From Eunapius fragilis (Eukaryota > Porifera > Demospongiae > Spongillida > Spongillidae), in contig OY811980.1 in the NCBI GenBank assembly GCA_963681505.1, forward strand, positions 7,631,118 through 7,695,117: a DNA stretch of 64,000 bases, given 5' to 3'. A model generated the notes under the pieces. That model saw nothing but the letters and a program-made list of their open reading frames with translations, was not told the DNA's origin and searched no databases. Made by a program: the position numbers and the translations under genes. Shown one piece after another: positions 23,916 to 36,434 of the stretch; the first letter of the stretch is position 1; each line of letters starts with the position of its first letter.

Positions 23916-25789
23916 CCATGTAGGAGGAGGAGGCGGAGAAGGAGGAGGAGGAGAGGAGGAGGAGGAGAAGGAGGAGGAGGAGGAGGAGGAGGAGGCAGCA
24001 CTTGGAGAGGATATGGTAGTGTAGGAAGAGGGTAGCCACTTGAGATGAACACCAAGGTATTAACTGTGGTGGAGATACAAACACTGAGTAGATTACACAG
24101 GAGGAGAATTGCAGGGGTATATGTGGATATGCAGGAGTATACATGGATATGCAAATGGTGTGGGTTAGGTAATGTATTTACTGACTTACTCATCACTTTA
24201 TCAATCATTATGGCCATTTCAGTTTAGCAGCTAAATATTTAATAGGTATGGTGGAATTATAGAAGTGCGTTTAATATACTGTGTGTGGGATGACAGTAGG
24301 ATGCGATGCTTTCAAAGTGAATATCCAACTGCTGCTGGATAACCTTGGATATTCCTGTATACCCCCTGCATACAAAAACATCATTATACGTAAATGCATC
24401 CTAATGTTCAATACATTCTCCATCATCCATCATACCATACATTATTAACCACCATAAGAACAATAATCGGATACCATTTATCAGCCATGAAGCTGCCTCA
24501 CATGAGGCATAGCAAACATGACATCTAACGAAAACATCTGCTAACATGGTTTCAAAAAGATAGAAAATCATGTGCCTATAATATTAGTCCCCCCACCTAG
24601 AATGTCCCACCCCAAGGCATCATCCTCTACTGTGTGTCCATTACATTATTAACAATTATTTCAGCTAGCCAACATGGTCAAGAAAACATACCACTCTGAG
24701 AAATAAAATGAAGTGATTGGGCAAAATATAAAAATGAAAATGAGCTTCTGTTACTTTCATTTCTTCATGGAAATGTACGTACAAGAAGAGCACTATCGTG
24801 TCCTTAAATAAGGACTGAGAGCTGGTAAAAATGCACCTCTTGTTGTGATATGGCATATTTATCCAATAATTGCATCACCATTGCATACCTAAAAAGGCAC
24901 TCTGAGATGGCATATAAGTGCCCACAGCTATGATAGAGATGTTGTACTGAACCCCAACTTGAAGGTTGGTTAGGACATAAGAGGTAGAAGTGGTTGAACC
25001 ACCACTTGTACTTGGGACTCCATTAGCCACATAGTAGATATCATATCTGCTCACTGGACCACCTGAGGTTGGTGCAGTCCAAGAAACACTGACAGATGTG
25101 GGACCACTGTCCACCTGTTATACCCTCACACACCAGAGGATACTGGGCTGCTGTGCTATTTAGTGTGCTCACTCTTGGTGTAACTGCTGAGAGGAACACC
25201 AGGCTGTTGTTGGCAATCATTACAAACAGTTCATTCTGATTCCAGGTGATCCTAGGTTGGCCTGTGAGAGGGTATGATGTAATCAACACTGGGATAGTAC
25301 TTTTAGTGGTGCGTCTAAATGGCAGGTGTGAAGCTTTAATTTATGCTTTCCTCAACCATAGATATCAGGAGTGGTACAGTCTATACGCAAGGTTAAAAGT
25401 CCACTACTTCTACAACTGTGTGCGTATGCGCGTGTATACGCCTGCATGTGTGTATGCTTATGTGTGCATCTGCGTGCGCTTAAAGCTTTGCAGCGATGAA
25501 ACTGACAAATAATTTAGCGGCATGGGTTCTTTTTTTTTGAAGGGCCGAAGGCGTCAACGATCGGAAAAAACAAACACACATGTGGGGAAGCTGGTCGGCG
25601 AACGTCTAAAATAGACTAGCCTGCGGCTAGGTGTGGAAGCGCACAAAGAACGATGCAAACGATGAACACATACATGATATGATCTCTAACTTTAGAGAGA
25701 TGCTTCTGGGAACGAGGCCGTAATTTATTTAAATTTAATAACAGATTCAGATTGCAATTTATATACAACATGCATGTGGCAAAATACAT

Positions 25790-26600
25790 AATGATGAAGA
25801 GGATAGCTTTTGAGTTAGGTTGAGAGGTTCAACCGGCCATGGAATGCAATGGACTTTGGCCGGCAGGCAAGTCTGGAGGCAGTTGTGGAGATGATAGTTG
25901 AGGCTTCCTTACCCCAAGCGCCATATGTTTCCACCACCATACACATACCCACCCTAGTTCGGAACATTTAGGGTCATTAGATTGGTGCTTCCTTGACTAA
26001 GTGGCCTGGGCAGCAGCTGTGGGCAACACTCCCTCTTCCAACAGAGTACTAGAATTAAGCAATGAGGTGATGGACACATCTAAAGCTGTTGTTCTGCCCA
26101 AGACCAGTTAGGAAGTAAGATGTCAGCTGGACAGGCCTTGCTGTGGTCTCTACTAAAATTGCTGCCAACTTCCACCTTAACCCCTATGTGCCCAATGACA
26201 GGTCTCCACAAGGATGTCCCAAATCATATTATACCGAGTTACCACATCTCCACCATACTTGCAAGTAACTGCATAGTGGCCAAGGTGGTCAAGTGCATCA
26301 CTCCATGGCACAGTGCACATAGGGAGCCTTCAGAAGTATCAAGGCCAAGCCACCATTTGATGGCAACCTGGAAAACAGAGGGATCGATATGAAGCCCCAA
26401 GCTCTCAGAGGGCACAATGAGAGAGCCTGGATGCTGCATGAGGGGAAGATACTGACAAAAGACGCTCCTTGTCTGCTACAGAAGATGAGTTTAGCAGTAA
26501 GTTGAAGGCATGGTCATCTAGAAAGCGACACTGGTGAAGTGAGGAGAGATTCAATGCTGATTGCATCTGCAGGTGAGACCAAGCTGTTAAAGAACTCTGC
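25790..26600 (-). mobile_element. Decayed LINE-B relic
   Basis: Minus-strand pieces match LINE-B at 32929-34245: IVPSESLGLHIDP and KWWLGLDTSEGSLCALC near 26239-26439, CK.GGDVVT, and VVETYGAWGKEAS near 25900. Several frame changes and stops show it is old. It lies upstream (5') of RPTP-B. Confidence 0.6.
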
Positions 26601-26698
26601 TGCTTGAGACTGATGGTGAAAAAATAAAATTATTGTTGTAATATTAGAGGATGGCATGTATAGATTAATAACGGGATTGGAAACCCCCTGAAGTTATG

Positions 26699-27174
26699 CG
26701 CCTGTCATTGTAACATGGGTACTCACCCCATTGGGGCCAATAACGGGATTTGACCTTTATTAAATCAAATGCCCCACTGTTGGGGATTAATAACCGGTCA
26801 GATTGCCCGTCCACCCACGCGTGTTTTGGTACCGGGCGATCGATCCTGTTATAAATTCTTGTATGTGTTTTGATAGATTGTACACAACACTGCGCTGTGT
26901 CGGCGCATGTTTGGTTGTTCGAATACCTGCTATTCTCTCTCGATCACGAATGGTCGATCGATCGATCATCAATCTCTGTCCATTGTTATGTCCAATACAC
27001 ACAAGAGCCTTCTTTATAGCCTCCGTACTAGCACTTGAACTGGTAGACATCTTTGTTTAATCTCACCGATCTCGATCCACCTCTTCCGTGTCAAATGCCC
27101 GTCTATAGCCAAACGAAACAACCACAATCCAATTAGCGGTGTCAAATCCCGTACTAATCCCGACATTAGCCCCA

Positions 27175-27211
<37 letters not shown>

Positions 27212-27234
27212 ACCCATGTTACAATGACAGGTGC
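26699..27234. mobile_element. Foldback element upstream of R3
   Basis: Arms at 26699-26754 and about 27142-27234 are inverted copies of gcctgtcattgtaacatggg followed by a C/G run, ccaattgggg-like sequence and a cgggatttgac motif; the right arm contains a long G tract. A related half copy lies at 38415-38530, just downstream of the R4 signal exon. Its right end is only about 65 bp from the R3 start codon. Confidence 0.55.
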
Positions 27235-27298
27235 ATTATTATGACGTTCGTTATACATGTACGTCAGGCTAAATTAAAAGGCAAAAGAAAAATATATT

Positions 27299-30200
27299 AT
27301 GATTGTGTTCGCTTCACCTTGTACGGTTCTCTGTGTGTTTGCGCTCCCACTCCTAACCGCTGGTAAGTCTATAACCGTATCAGCAATATACAGAGCGGTC
27401 GGGGGTTGGGCGGGTGGGGAGCATGGAGCTTGGCGTTGAAGTACATGTACAGTAGATATCCCACATAATATCATCATTATAACATGGTATTATTATATTT
27501 GGTAATCCTTATTTTTAAATAAGGATGATCGACGGATTATACAGGGTCTTTGCAAAAGAGCGCAACGCTTTTAAATGAATATAATTCCTTAATAGGATTG
27601 TCAATCTATATGAATTTATGAATTTACAATAACCACGTTTAGTCATATACGAACCCCATTGTTACAATTCGTTTATCTTTAGCAGTTCAAAAGATAAAAT
27701 CAAATCAAATAGCTTGCAATTAACTAAATTGACTTACGACAAGTTTTTATTAATACCGTGATTTATAAACTGCAGAATAACGTTGATGAGACTTTGAAAA
27801 AGTATTAAATTTTAGCATTACTAGTTAAAACAACAAATCAAACTTGAAAAAGCTATATGACTACAACGTTTGTATTAACTTTGTGTTTTTATAACGCACC
27901 AAATCAAATAGTGTTTTGTACTTAATTTTATACTGGAATAATTTATGATGGTTATTTACTACATAACAGCTTCAACCTTAATAACTCTAAAGCAAATGAT
28001 GGTCTTAAATGTTAATAACTCACTATTGAACCTAGAAACTTGAAATCAGTACTGTTCCACCTCATATCCAGATCTCGTGTTACTTATCAGTAGTTATTAA
28101 TTATCGTAAACAGCAATCTTGAATAACTTTGTTAATAGAGGGCTTTGAATGTTTTGATTTATGAGGGTTTTGATACAGTTATACTTAAGCGCTTATTATA
28201 TTTGCATAACTACTGCAATATATGTTAAAGAAATCAAGCAGTTAATTAATTTCAATCCTGAGTTATAGGGCGTTGCGTTCTTCCTGTATGAAGCACACTC
28301 GATTCATTATTGTTGAAAATTTATAGGTTAGATTCAAGATGATAAGAATCTATGGCTGCACAAAATCCGGTTAAATTGATTAATTATGGATAAATGCCAC
28401 GCCCATCATGGTCAATGAGGCCAAAAAATGATCAAGACCTCAAGAGGACCATATCAATAATTGTCGTTTCCAGGCTGTGATGCCAGGTAGTTAGTACAAT
28501 ACAAATGCACTCTGTGACCAAAAACTCATGTACATATGTATGTACCTTAAACTCGTCCCCAGACCATTTTAATTAAAGTTAGCGGGACAAAAATAAGGTC
28601 CCGCTAACTTTAATATAAAATAGGCCTGGGACGAGGCTAATGTAACCTACTCCACACATACATGCATTGCATCAACAATGGAGCCATGGACAAATGTTAC
28701 AATAAATGGAAGGTAATTGTGATACACCATTAAAAGGCAAAATGTTATTAATCTGATTGTCGCTCACCCAAAGTAGATGGAGGTATGCACTCAACATCAT
28801 GGTCTATCCAATGACTACATATTTTTCAGCATTGCTTTCACTGTCCTAATTACATGCATGAATATACAGAGGTTATATACATAATGATATACCCTTCACC
28901 TCCCACTATATCACATGACGTTACAGATAACAGTGGTCTACAAGTAGTACTGGTCTCATTATATAACTAGCACATGCATTAATGTACTATATGACAAAGT
29001 TGGGCTCACAGTCTGGAATAGTTACACACTAATCATAATTGCTAACATCTATCTTATGTCTCTGCAGTTACAGCTAGCTAAGAAAAACAGTATAGCAATG
29101 AGTTGAAAGCTGAATTATGTACAGTGGCAGCATAGCCCATAGGGCAGGCACATGTAGTAGGGCTATGAATTGAAGGGCATAGCATCCTGGCAATTAGTAT
29201 AACAAAGTTTTTAACCCTTCCACTGCTGGTGCTGCTGCTGCTGCAATGTACATTCAAGGGGTGCATGAAAGGGCTATGCCCCTCCCATAACTCTAGTATG
29301 CCACCTCTTCCCCATTAATGATCACGTCCCATTACCTATTTTACTTGTGGTATTCTTGATGTTCATTATATTGTAGATTACATATCTTCACACAGGCCAA
29401 CCAAGAATCACCTGGAATCAGAATACACAGTTCGTTACAGTTGCCAACAACAGTCTGGTGTCCCTCTCAGCAGTTACACCAAGAGTGAGTGCAATAAATG
29501 ACACAACAACCAGGTATCCTCTGGTGTGTGAGGGTATAACAGGTGGACAGTGGTATCAACCAAATGGAGCCCTGTTTCCACCTGCACCACTGGACAATGT
29601 AGCCACCCCTGCTTGGGGTCAACGAAATGTGTCACGAGGAGTAGAGCTGTATCGTGGAACTCCTTATGACTTCCCACATGGTGTTCAATGTTGTACCAAT
29701 ACCACCATCACACTCTGTGTTGGAATGTACACTGATCTCACACTAGCAGCAGCACCTATGATAAATCTGCCCACTAATAGCTATGCTCTCTCTGTAGCAG
29801 CCACTTGTAAGTAGAGAGGAAAGTATATCACATGTGTTATGGAAGTGTTCACTCTCCCACAGATGGTCCTAACATCACAGGAGGTGTCCAGTTTCAGCTG
29901 TTGACACCGACAAATGTTGATCCACCAGTGTTCCAGTTGACCTGCACCAGCACTAGTTCTCCTCCTACAACTGTGCAGTGGACCATCAATGGAAGTCCAG
30001 TGAATGGTGGTAACTATGCTTCCTCTCAGATAGTGACAGATCGACCAACATCTACTTACAACAACACCCTGACTGTGACTGGGAGAACACCTGGGATGTA
30101 CACATGCACTGTCACCACTATCACCTCTCCCCTAATCAGCTGCACTGGTTCACCACAAGGGTGTAACTCAGGGCCTATTCTAAGCCAAAGATCCACTACC

Positions 30201-31923
30201 TCATCCCTCAGTGTATCAGGTAAGTACTGCCTATGAAGAGTGTCTTGTACCTATAGACATGTACCTCTATACAGGTCCTCCTGTCCCACCCACTGGTGTC
30301 ACTGCTGTGCAGTCTGGTCCCACATCTGTCAGTGTCTCTTGGACTGCACCAACCTTAGGTGATCCAGTGAGCAGATATGATATCTACTATGTGGCTAATG
30401 GAGTCCCAAGTACAAGTGGTGGTTCAACCACTTCTACCTCTTATGTCCTAACCAACCTTCAAGTTGGGGTTCAGTACAACATCTCTGTCATAGCTGTGGG
30501 CACTTACATGCCATCTCAAATATCAACAGCAGGTACAAAGTCCTTTAATTAATGCCTATAGGTGATTTCAAACAAGATGATTGGTTCGGCTGCATTTAAT
30601 CTTGTGCTTAATTAAAGGATTTTGTGCCACATGTAGGCCTAATGTGTTGTGCTTAGGTTTTCTGCAATTGCAATTTCTGCTCGCATTTCAGCCAGTGTAA
30701 ATCTGGTCAATCTGCAGCCTATTGCATCTGTTTAAGATGTGCATTGTACATCTTTCAGTATACAGTCCACCACCTGGTCCAGTGAGTGGACTACAAGCCT
30801 TCAACAATACCTTCACAACCATCACACTCACATGGCTACCCCCTCCTACCCCCAATGGGGTGATCATCATGTATCAGGTGACCTACTCCACCAATGGAAT
30901 AGTCAACACAACCACACCCCCAGTGACAATAACAGGACTGGTACTAAGGACCACCTACATCTTCTCTGTTGTTGGTTACACCATCACAGGACCAGGGACA
31001 CCACAACAAGTACAGACCAGTACTGCAGCTATACGTGAGTGTACAGCTGTTACTGTATCTTACATTTGTTCACACATACACCTGCATGATGCTTTAATGT
31101 TGTGCCCTTCAGCCAATGTGACAGGAGTGGTGGTAGTAGCCACCAACACAACATCTGTCAGAGTGTCCTGGCTGGCTGTCCAGTGGCTCCCTCAAGATGG
31201 CATCCTTACAGGGTACACTGTATATTATCGTTCTCTTCCCAACACTTCAAAGAGGCAGTCGGGTGGATACATCAGTCAAACCTTCCCACCAACCACCACC
31301 TCTGGGGATATCACCAACCTCAGTCCTAATGGAGTGTACCAGTTTAGTGTGGTAGCCATGGTGACCATTGCAGGGCAGTCATACAATGGAGACATTACTT
31401 CATCAGGAGGTGACACAGCCACCATCACACCAGGTTAGGACTATCTCATGGCAATATCACAAACTAATGACATGTGATGTTGAAGGTACCCCAAACAATA
31501 TGAGCAACTCATACTCTGGAGGAGTGCTTGCTGGCTCACTTATAGCTGAGTTTGTTATCCTTGTGGTTGTCATGGTGATTATTGTCATAGTACTGGTGAT
31601 CTACATGAAAAGGAAGAGGTGTGTTATAATATGACATTACGTTCACACTTAAGCTTTTCTTACAACAACGGACCACAGTGAAGCCTTCACTATGGGATCA
31701 AATGATACATATTCTAAAAATCGGTAAGACATAACTGCCAGCACCATTTTGAACCAATGTGCATACATCTCTCCCATGTTTGAACCAATACATACATCTC
31801 TCCCATGTTTATACCAATACATACATCTCTCTCAGTGATGAGATTACCATGAAGTCATGTGATGCATATGGTGAAATAAGAACAAGTGGACAGGACTGCT
31901 ATGAAGTGGTTGGACACAACTAG
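27299..31923 (+). CDS. R3: Ig-Ig-FN3x3 transmembrane receptor, short tail
   Basis: Predicted type I receptor of 650 residues, complete in sequence. Exons: 27299-27362 (signal peptide, MIVFASPCTVLCVFALPLL), 29396-29806 and 29863-30219 (two Ig modules), 30275-30532, 30759-31034 and 31113-31433 (three FN3 modules), 31486-31618 (TM, hydrophobic core EFVILVVVMVIIVIVLVIY then KRKR stop-transfer), 31679-31723, and 31836-31923 (tail ending CYEVVGHN, stop TAG). Phases are consistent throughout. Its TM exon is unrelated to that of R1/R4, but its last exon is almost the same and is again preceded by the 30-bp minisatellite, so 3' and 5' modules are shared while the middle differs. The tail keeps AYGEI and CYEVV but lacks the two TYEVV exons. 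Likely an adhesion or recognition receptor; ligand unknown. Confidence 0.82.
27556..28282. mobile_element. 727-bp non-coding DNA element with 13-bp inverted ends
   Basis: Ends aagagcgcaacgc and gcgttgcgttctt are inverted repeats with one mismatch. The interior is AT-rich and non-coding. A diverged copy in opposite orientation covers about 36435-38060 and is split there by a LINE fragment, which supports a mobile repeat family. It lies in intron 1 of R3. Confidence 0.6.
28551..28634. mobile_element. 84-bp hairpin element
   Basis: Arms containing cgtcccc and aaagttagcgggac are repeated in inverted orientation around a 9-bp loop. The otherwise colinear sequence upstream of R4 (about 39670) lacks it, so it is an insertion in the R3 lineage or a loss in R4. 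Confidence 0.65.
31747..31833. repeat. 30-bp minisatellite, about 3 units, last intron of R3
   Basis: Shortest version of the array at 6778-8712, directly before the last exon. Confidence 0.85.
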
Positions 31924-32184
31924 AACAGTATTTCTTAGTACACTACATTCATTTGGGAATTCCTATGTGTTAGGATGTATTTTATGTTTTGATGTAGTCC
32001 ACAACAAGGAAGTGTGAATCGACTCCAGAAGCATAGCATTGCTATTAAATGTGAAGAAAAAAATGGCTTCAGATGTCATAATAATGGAGCTTATACATAC
32101 CTTCATAAGCAGCGTTGTTAACACACACCTGTTAATTGCATCAGGGTGTGTGTAACTTGATGTTGGTCAACGTTACCTCACCCC

Positions 32185-32347
32185 CCATAGACCTACACAC
32201 ACCTCCATGTCATAGGTCTACACACACCTCCATGTCATAGGTCTACACACACCCCGCCATGTCATAGGTCTACACACACCTCCATGTCATAGGTCTAGCC
32301 ACACCTCCATGTCATAGGTCTAGCCACACCACTATGCCATAGGTCTA
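32185..32347. repeat. 25-bp minisatellite, about 6-7 units
   Basis: Same family as 15003-15253 and 48817-49326, downstream of R3. The last units are degenerate. Confidence 0.88.
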
Positions 32348-32749
32348 GGAGCCAGGTCCAATGGGTACCTAGAAGGTAGAAGGCAGGCCACACCTCTGAC
32401 CTGGCTATAGGAGGCAGGGTGCCTAGCTCTGCCTCAGGAGAGGGGGCCCTCAGTCTTTACCCATATCTTTTCACTACCTTCTAACTTTCCACAATGATAG
32501 ACAGACTTTGTATTGTTAAAAACTTGGAGACAAGATTAATTAGGATGGTAAACATGATCAGGTTTGGGACAGCTGAACACCTAATAATTCATGTATTACT
32601 TACTACTTGTAACCCAACTATTAAAATTTTAAAACTACCCACAATGGTGATGTGCTGGTCCCTGTTCCAAATTAGCATGCATGTATTTATTAGAAACAGG
32701 CCTGTTGTAAGCATGCACGCAAACATAATGTGAACACTAACTACTCAGA

Positions 32750-34260
32750 CTCATACACTTACAGCAGAATACTTAATTATAACCACATATTCAAAGTGTT
32801 CTTATCAACAGCAGACCAACTTCTGTTATGTCAACAGTTTGTTATAATTACATGTTCATACATGTATAAAAAGTTATTCAAGATTAGATACAAAATACAC
32901 TGACGCACAATTACATACACATAACAATTCATGAGGGCACAATCCTGGTGAGGATAGCCGAAGAAATGGATCTCATGGGGCAGGTGTTAAGCCTTCCGTA
33001 AATCTCATTTATGACGACTGATTTAGGCTTGGAGCATGCAATTGCCAGCCTGGATGCCAACTGCGCAAAAGTTTTAACTGCCTCTTGACCCCATGCTCCG
33101 TACGTCTCGACAACCAAAGGGATGCACACCCAACCTAATTCCCCACATTTAGCATCATTACTGTTGTGTTTTCTTATCTCTGAGGCCTGAGCCGCCACTC
33201 CTGAAGACACTCCCGCTTCCGAAAGGATAAGTGAATTTAGCGGAGAGGTCACACAGAAGTCAAAGGCTGCAGGCTTGCCCAGTGACCAATTGTGGACAAG
33301 GACATCTGCGGGTCTACTGTGGTCATGGTCTGGAGTTAAATTATTACCTACTTCGAGTTTGACAGGAAGGTGAGCCAGGCGGCAGGAATCTGCAAACACA
33401 TCTCGCAGCAGGTTATGGCGATGAACTGCGTCTCCCCCTCGTTTGCACATGGACGCATGGTGGCCTAGTGGATCCAGGATAGAATCTGGGCAGAATGCAC
33501 AACTAGAGCCACATGATGTGTCTAAACCTAGCCACCATTTAAGGGCTACATTGTATTGGTTTGGTTCGAAATGGAGCCCAAGGCCTTCTGATGGCACAAC
33601 CAAAAGCCAAGCAGAGGAATGAGGGGCAGAGATGGATAATAGGCGTGCCCTATCAGCGACTGAAGACCTGTTAAATATGCCCTGAAGTTGATAATCATCC
33701 AGTTTGGATGACAGGATCTTTTGATTTATGTTGGAAGATGCGAGGGAGTCCAACGAAATCTTATCAGCTGGTGCTACACATACACTGAACATCTCCACAT
33801 CATGGGTGAGGTGGGTAAGAGACTGGAGGCCATAGCCGGATGAACAAATGGAGGCAATGTTAGCAGCTGGAGCATGTAGCATGAGAGAGCGCATACCCAA
33901 ACCACCTCTACTCAAACTCAGCTGGGCCTGATTCCATGATACATCAGTCAAGTCTACCGAAGTACTCTGAGACAGACAACATCTAACATCCTGGTCGAAA
34001 AGCTCCAGAGCTTTGACGGAGAGCGAGGGTGGAGTAGCGCGAGCAAGATGAGATAGTTTGCAAAAGCCACTACAAGTGCGAAGTAGCATTAAAGCTACTT
34101 GAGGATCAAGTGCTCCAACTTCTTCTATCTGTAGCATGAGTTGTTTAGCCAAACCATGCTTATGAGAAATAAAGGTGGTACAAAAATCTTTGTCACCAAT
34201 CGGGATCCCCAAGATTTCAATGTTTGGCTGGTGGGATTGCTTCATTGATGGGGGGAAGTG
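32750..34260 (-). mobile_element. LINE-B: 5'-truncated LINE
   Basis: An uninterrupted frame of 438 codons (34245 to 32929) covers the end of the reverse transcriptase (ILGIPIG near the start), a thumb-like region with GGLGMRS, a Cys/His motif CAFC...HHASMC, RHNLLRD, and a restriction-like nuclease region RPADVLVHNW...AAFDF. The palm is missing, so it is 5'-truncated; the open frame suggests recent insertion. It lies within the non-coding block shared downstream of R2, R3 and R5, splitting it between 32700 and 34640. Outer ends are approximate. Confidence 0.7.
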
Positions 34261-34321
34261 ACTTAGGTCGCTGTGACAAAAAACTTTAATCTAAAATTAC
34301 ACATACTTAATAAATAAATAC

Positions 34322-34600
34322 ACAATATTCAACGAGCCCCTGCAGCGTGAGCCAGCAGCGCCTGTGCATTCTGTCGCATCAAGACAACTGACAGGCGGCA
34401 ATATAGTTCATTTAGTGCTGCCGAGCATGATTGTCTCTGGCGCAAACTCAGCAATTTGCTCAAACGGGCAAACATGGTAACAGCCTCCTGGCCCCATCCA
34501 CCATACGTTTCCACTACAAGAGGGATGCAAGACCATCCCCTTTCATTGCAGGGACCATCATTCTTCAAATGCTTCCAAACCATATATGTATGCAACTTTT
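34322..34600 (-). mobile_element. LINE-B C-terminal fragment
   Basis: Encodes GWSCIPLVVETYGGWGQEA and the following C-terminal residues, stop near 34329, clearly related to but diverged from the neighbouring LINE-B. It lies directly upstream of it in the same orientation, so the second insertion probably landed in or next to the 3' end of the first. Confidence 0.65.
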
Positions 34601-34879
34601 TTTTTTCACCCATCATATGGTATCTTAACCCCAAGGTAACCAGAATAGCCATGACCATTGGTCAAGTTAATGTGACCATAAATGCCAACAATTGTCCTAG
34701 ATTTGTGGGTCATGAGCCTGTAGCTATAGCCATGAGATAAATGCATAATTAAACTGCCTTCATCTGCAGGTACCTTGTATGCAGTGAGCTGCTATGGAAG
34801 TGGGTGGAGCTACATCCATTGTATCCTAAAGGTGTTGAATCCTCAGGTGTGATGGACCACATGCTTTTTTCATGGAGCT

Positions 34880-35690
34880 GAAGCAGTGCTTAACGTTGGA
34901 CTCCACTGGCAACTGTATGGTTTGTATGTGGTACTTAACATAATTCATTAGATGGCTTCTTAGTTCCTGTATATCGCAATTAAATTATTTATCCTTAACC
35001 CTTGATGGGAGCGTGGAACACTTTCTGCTGTGGGAATTTTGTGTGGGATCCTATTTCTGCCAATGGGATTCCACCCTGGCTATTAAGAGAATTGCTCACA
35101 CCATCTCTTTTTATCAAAGCAAAAAAACATTGTCCTCAGAGATTGTAACTAATAGCCTGCTGACCCAACTAGAGAAATCTACCAATACCAAATAAGGCAT
35201 ATCCAAATCGTTCAGTGTTTCTTCTCATTTGAATGTTGAGAACTTGAAGACTTAAGTTTAAGTAAGCTATATCTTGAATACAGGGTACTCATAATTAAAA
35301 AACCTTACGCATTTCGGTGTGGCCAGACCCATATGCTATAATGCGCTTGGCAATACATGTGGTTTGATGTACAATATACTATTCATTTTAAAGGTCAGCA
35401 ACCACAAGAACAAGGCTTTAGTCGGTTCGGCCTCTACTCTTGAATACGGGTACCCATAATCAATAAGTAATTGCTAACCTTGAATACAGGGTAGCCATAA
35501 TCAAGAAGGGATTGCTACTCTTGAATACAGGGTACCCATAATCAATAAGTGATTGCTACTCTTAAATACAGGGTAGCCATAAATAAAAAGGGGTTGCTAA
35601 TCTTGAATACAGGGTTGCCATAATCAAGAAGGGTTGAATTGCTATTAGGTAAGTGTACAGGAATCAATAAACTATTACATACTATAACCT
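34880..35690. repeat. Shared non-coding block downstream of R3
   Basis: Same orientation as 49900-50570. It contains four or five copies of a cttgaatacagggta-type motif. No genes seen. Confidence 0.65.
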
Positions 35691-35772
35691 AATTATCTGA
35701 TCACCACGTTTGGTTTATGTTTGATTTCTATGATGTATTTGGTTTTGTGGTTTGTTTTTTATAAAACAATAT

Positions 35773-35938
35773 AGCACACACACTACAGCACACACACTAC
35801 AGCACACACACTACAGCACACACACTACAGTACACACACTGCTACACACACTTCAGCACACACACTACAGCACACACATACTACAGCACACACACTACAG
35901 CACACACACACTACAGCACACACACTACAGCACACACA
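35773..35938. repeat. 14-bp minisatellite, about 12 units
   Basis: Same unit as at 16397 and 50693 with a few length variants. Confidence 0.88.
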
Positions 35939-36434
35939 GTCAGTCATCTCCAGTAGCATTACCCTGCTTGGCTGGAGCAGAGAGCCTTTGCATAAGGTAG
36001 CTCGAATGAACACTAGTCTTCAGAATAAACTGTGATCTTTCGACCAAGCTCTCTTTAAAAAGTTAAGGGGCTCAGGGTCACATATTTTAAACATTTCACT
36101 TTTCTGCGTGTGCAGCCACTTCACCATCTCCTTTCACTGCCATATGTAGCCATATCCCCTTTCACTGCCATATATAGCCATACATGTAGAAATTAGATTG
36201 CTTATCAAGATGGAATTAGGTTGTAATATATGTTGGGGTTTTAGGGTGCAGAGTGACTTGGCTCTACTGTTCCTTTTCTTCACACCTGCACACACACCTG
36301 CACACACCTGCACATCCCACAAATGTACAAACATGATGCTGAGAATTTATGGGGAAGTTATTTCAATACCATCACCAGAGGAAGGAAAAAACAATTTTTT
36401 TTATTGACTAGTGCTTAAATTTCATTATCGTTGT

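Larger units (their letters stand above)
1859..25675. repeat. Duplicated block 1 (R1, R2, RPTP-B)
   Basis: This 23.8 kb interval carries the same landmarks in the same order and orientation as 38183-62078: an R1-type receptor, an RPTP 3' relic on the other strand, an R3-type receptor, a 25-bp minisatellite, a shared non-coding block, a 14-bp minisatellite, a CA-rich tract, a LINE-C fragment, and a minus-strand RPTP ending in a signal-peptide exon. Its RPTP and second receptor are broken. Boundaries are set at the outer signal exons and the true duplication limits may differ. A large deletion relative to block 2 joins 19560 directly to 19600, skipping the equivalent of about 52345-55848. Confidence 0.75.
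19613..25675 (-). pseudogene. RPTP-B: decayed Ig-FN3 receptor tyrosine phosphatase
   Basis: Minus-strand sister of RPTP-A. Reading downward: signal exon 25675-25621 (MYVFIVCIVLCALPHLAAG, followed by GC instead of GT at the donor); Ig-1 fused out of frame to FN3-1 near 25110 by a deletion that removes Ig-2; FN3 end near 24889; a Pro/Ser-rich and TM exon split by an insertion (about 24075-23918 and 23545-23428); tail exons 23382-23332, 22890-22837, 22339-22292 with TYEAV and TYEVV motifs; a linker at about 22148-22022 with LQYLNI; Ig plus PTP wedge 21937-21561; PTP D1 exons from 21486 down to 19776. The exon with the WPD loop is missing except its VHC end (about 20162), the conserved YWP reads YST, and nearly all of D2 is deleted. 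TM and tail resemble R1/R4 rather than RPTP-A, so it documents a chimera of both gene types. Confidence 0.75.

Noticed and set aside
34640-34740. Short frame with a receptor-like feel (VTRIAMTIGQVNVTINANN)
   Set aside because: No Ig or FN3 landmarks, no splice partners and no copy next to the other receptors; insufficient to annotate.
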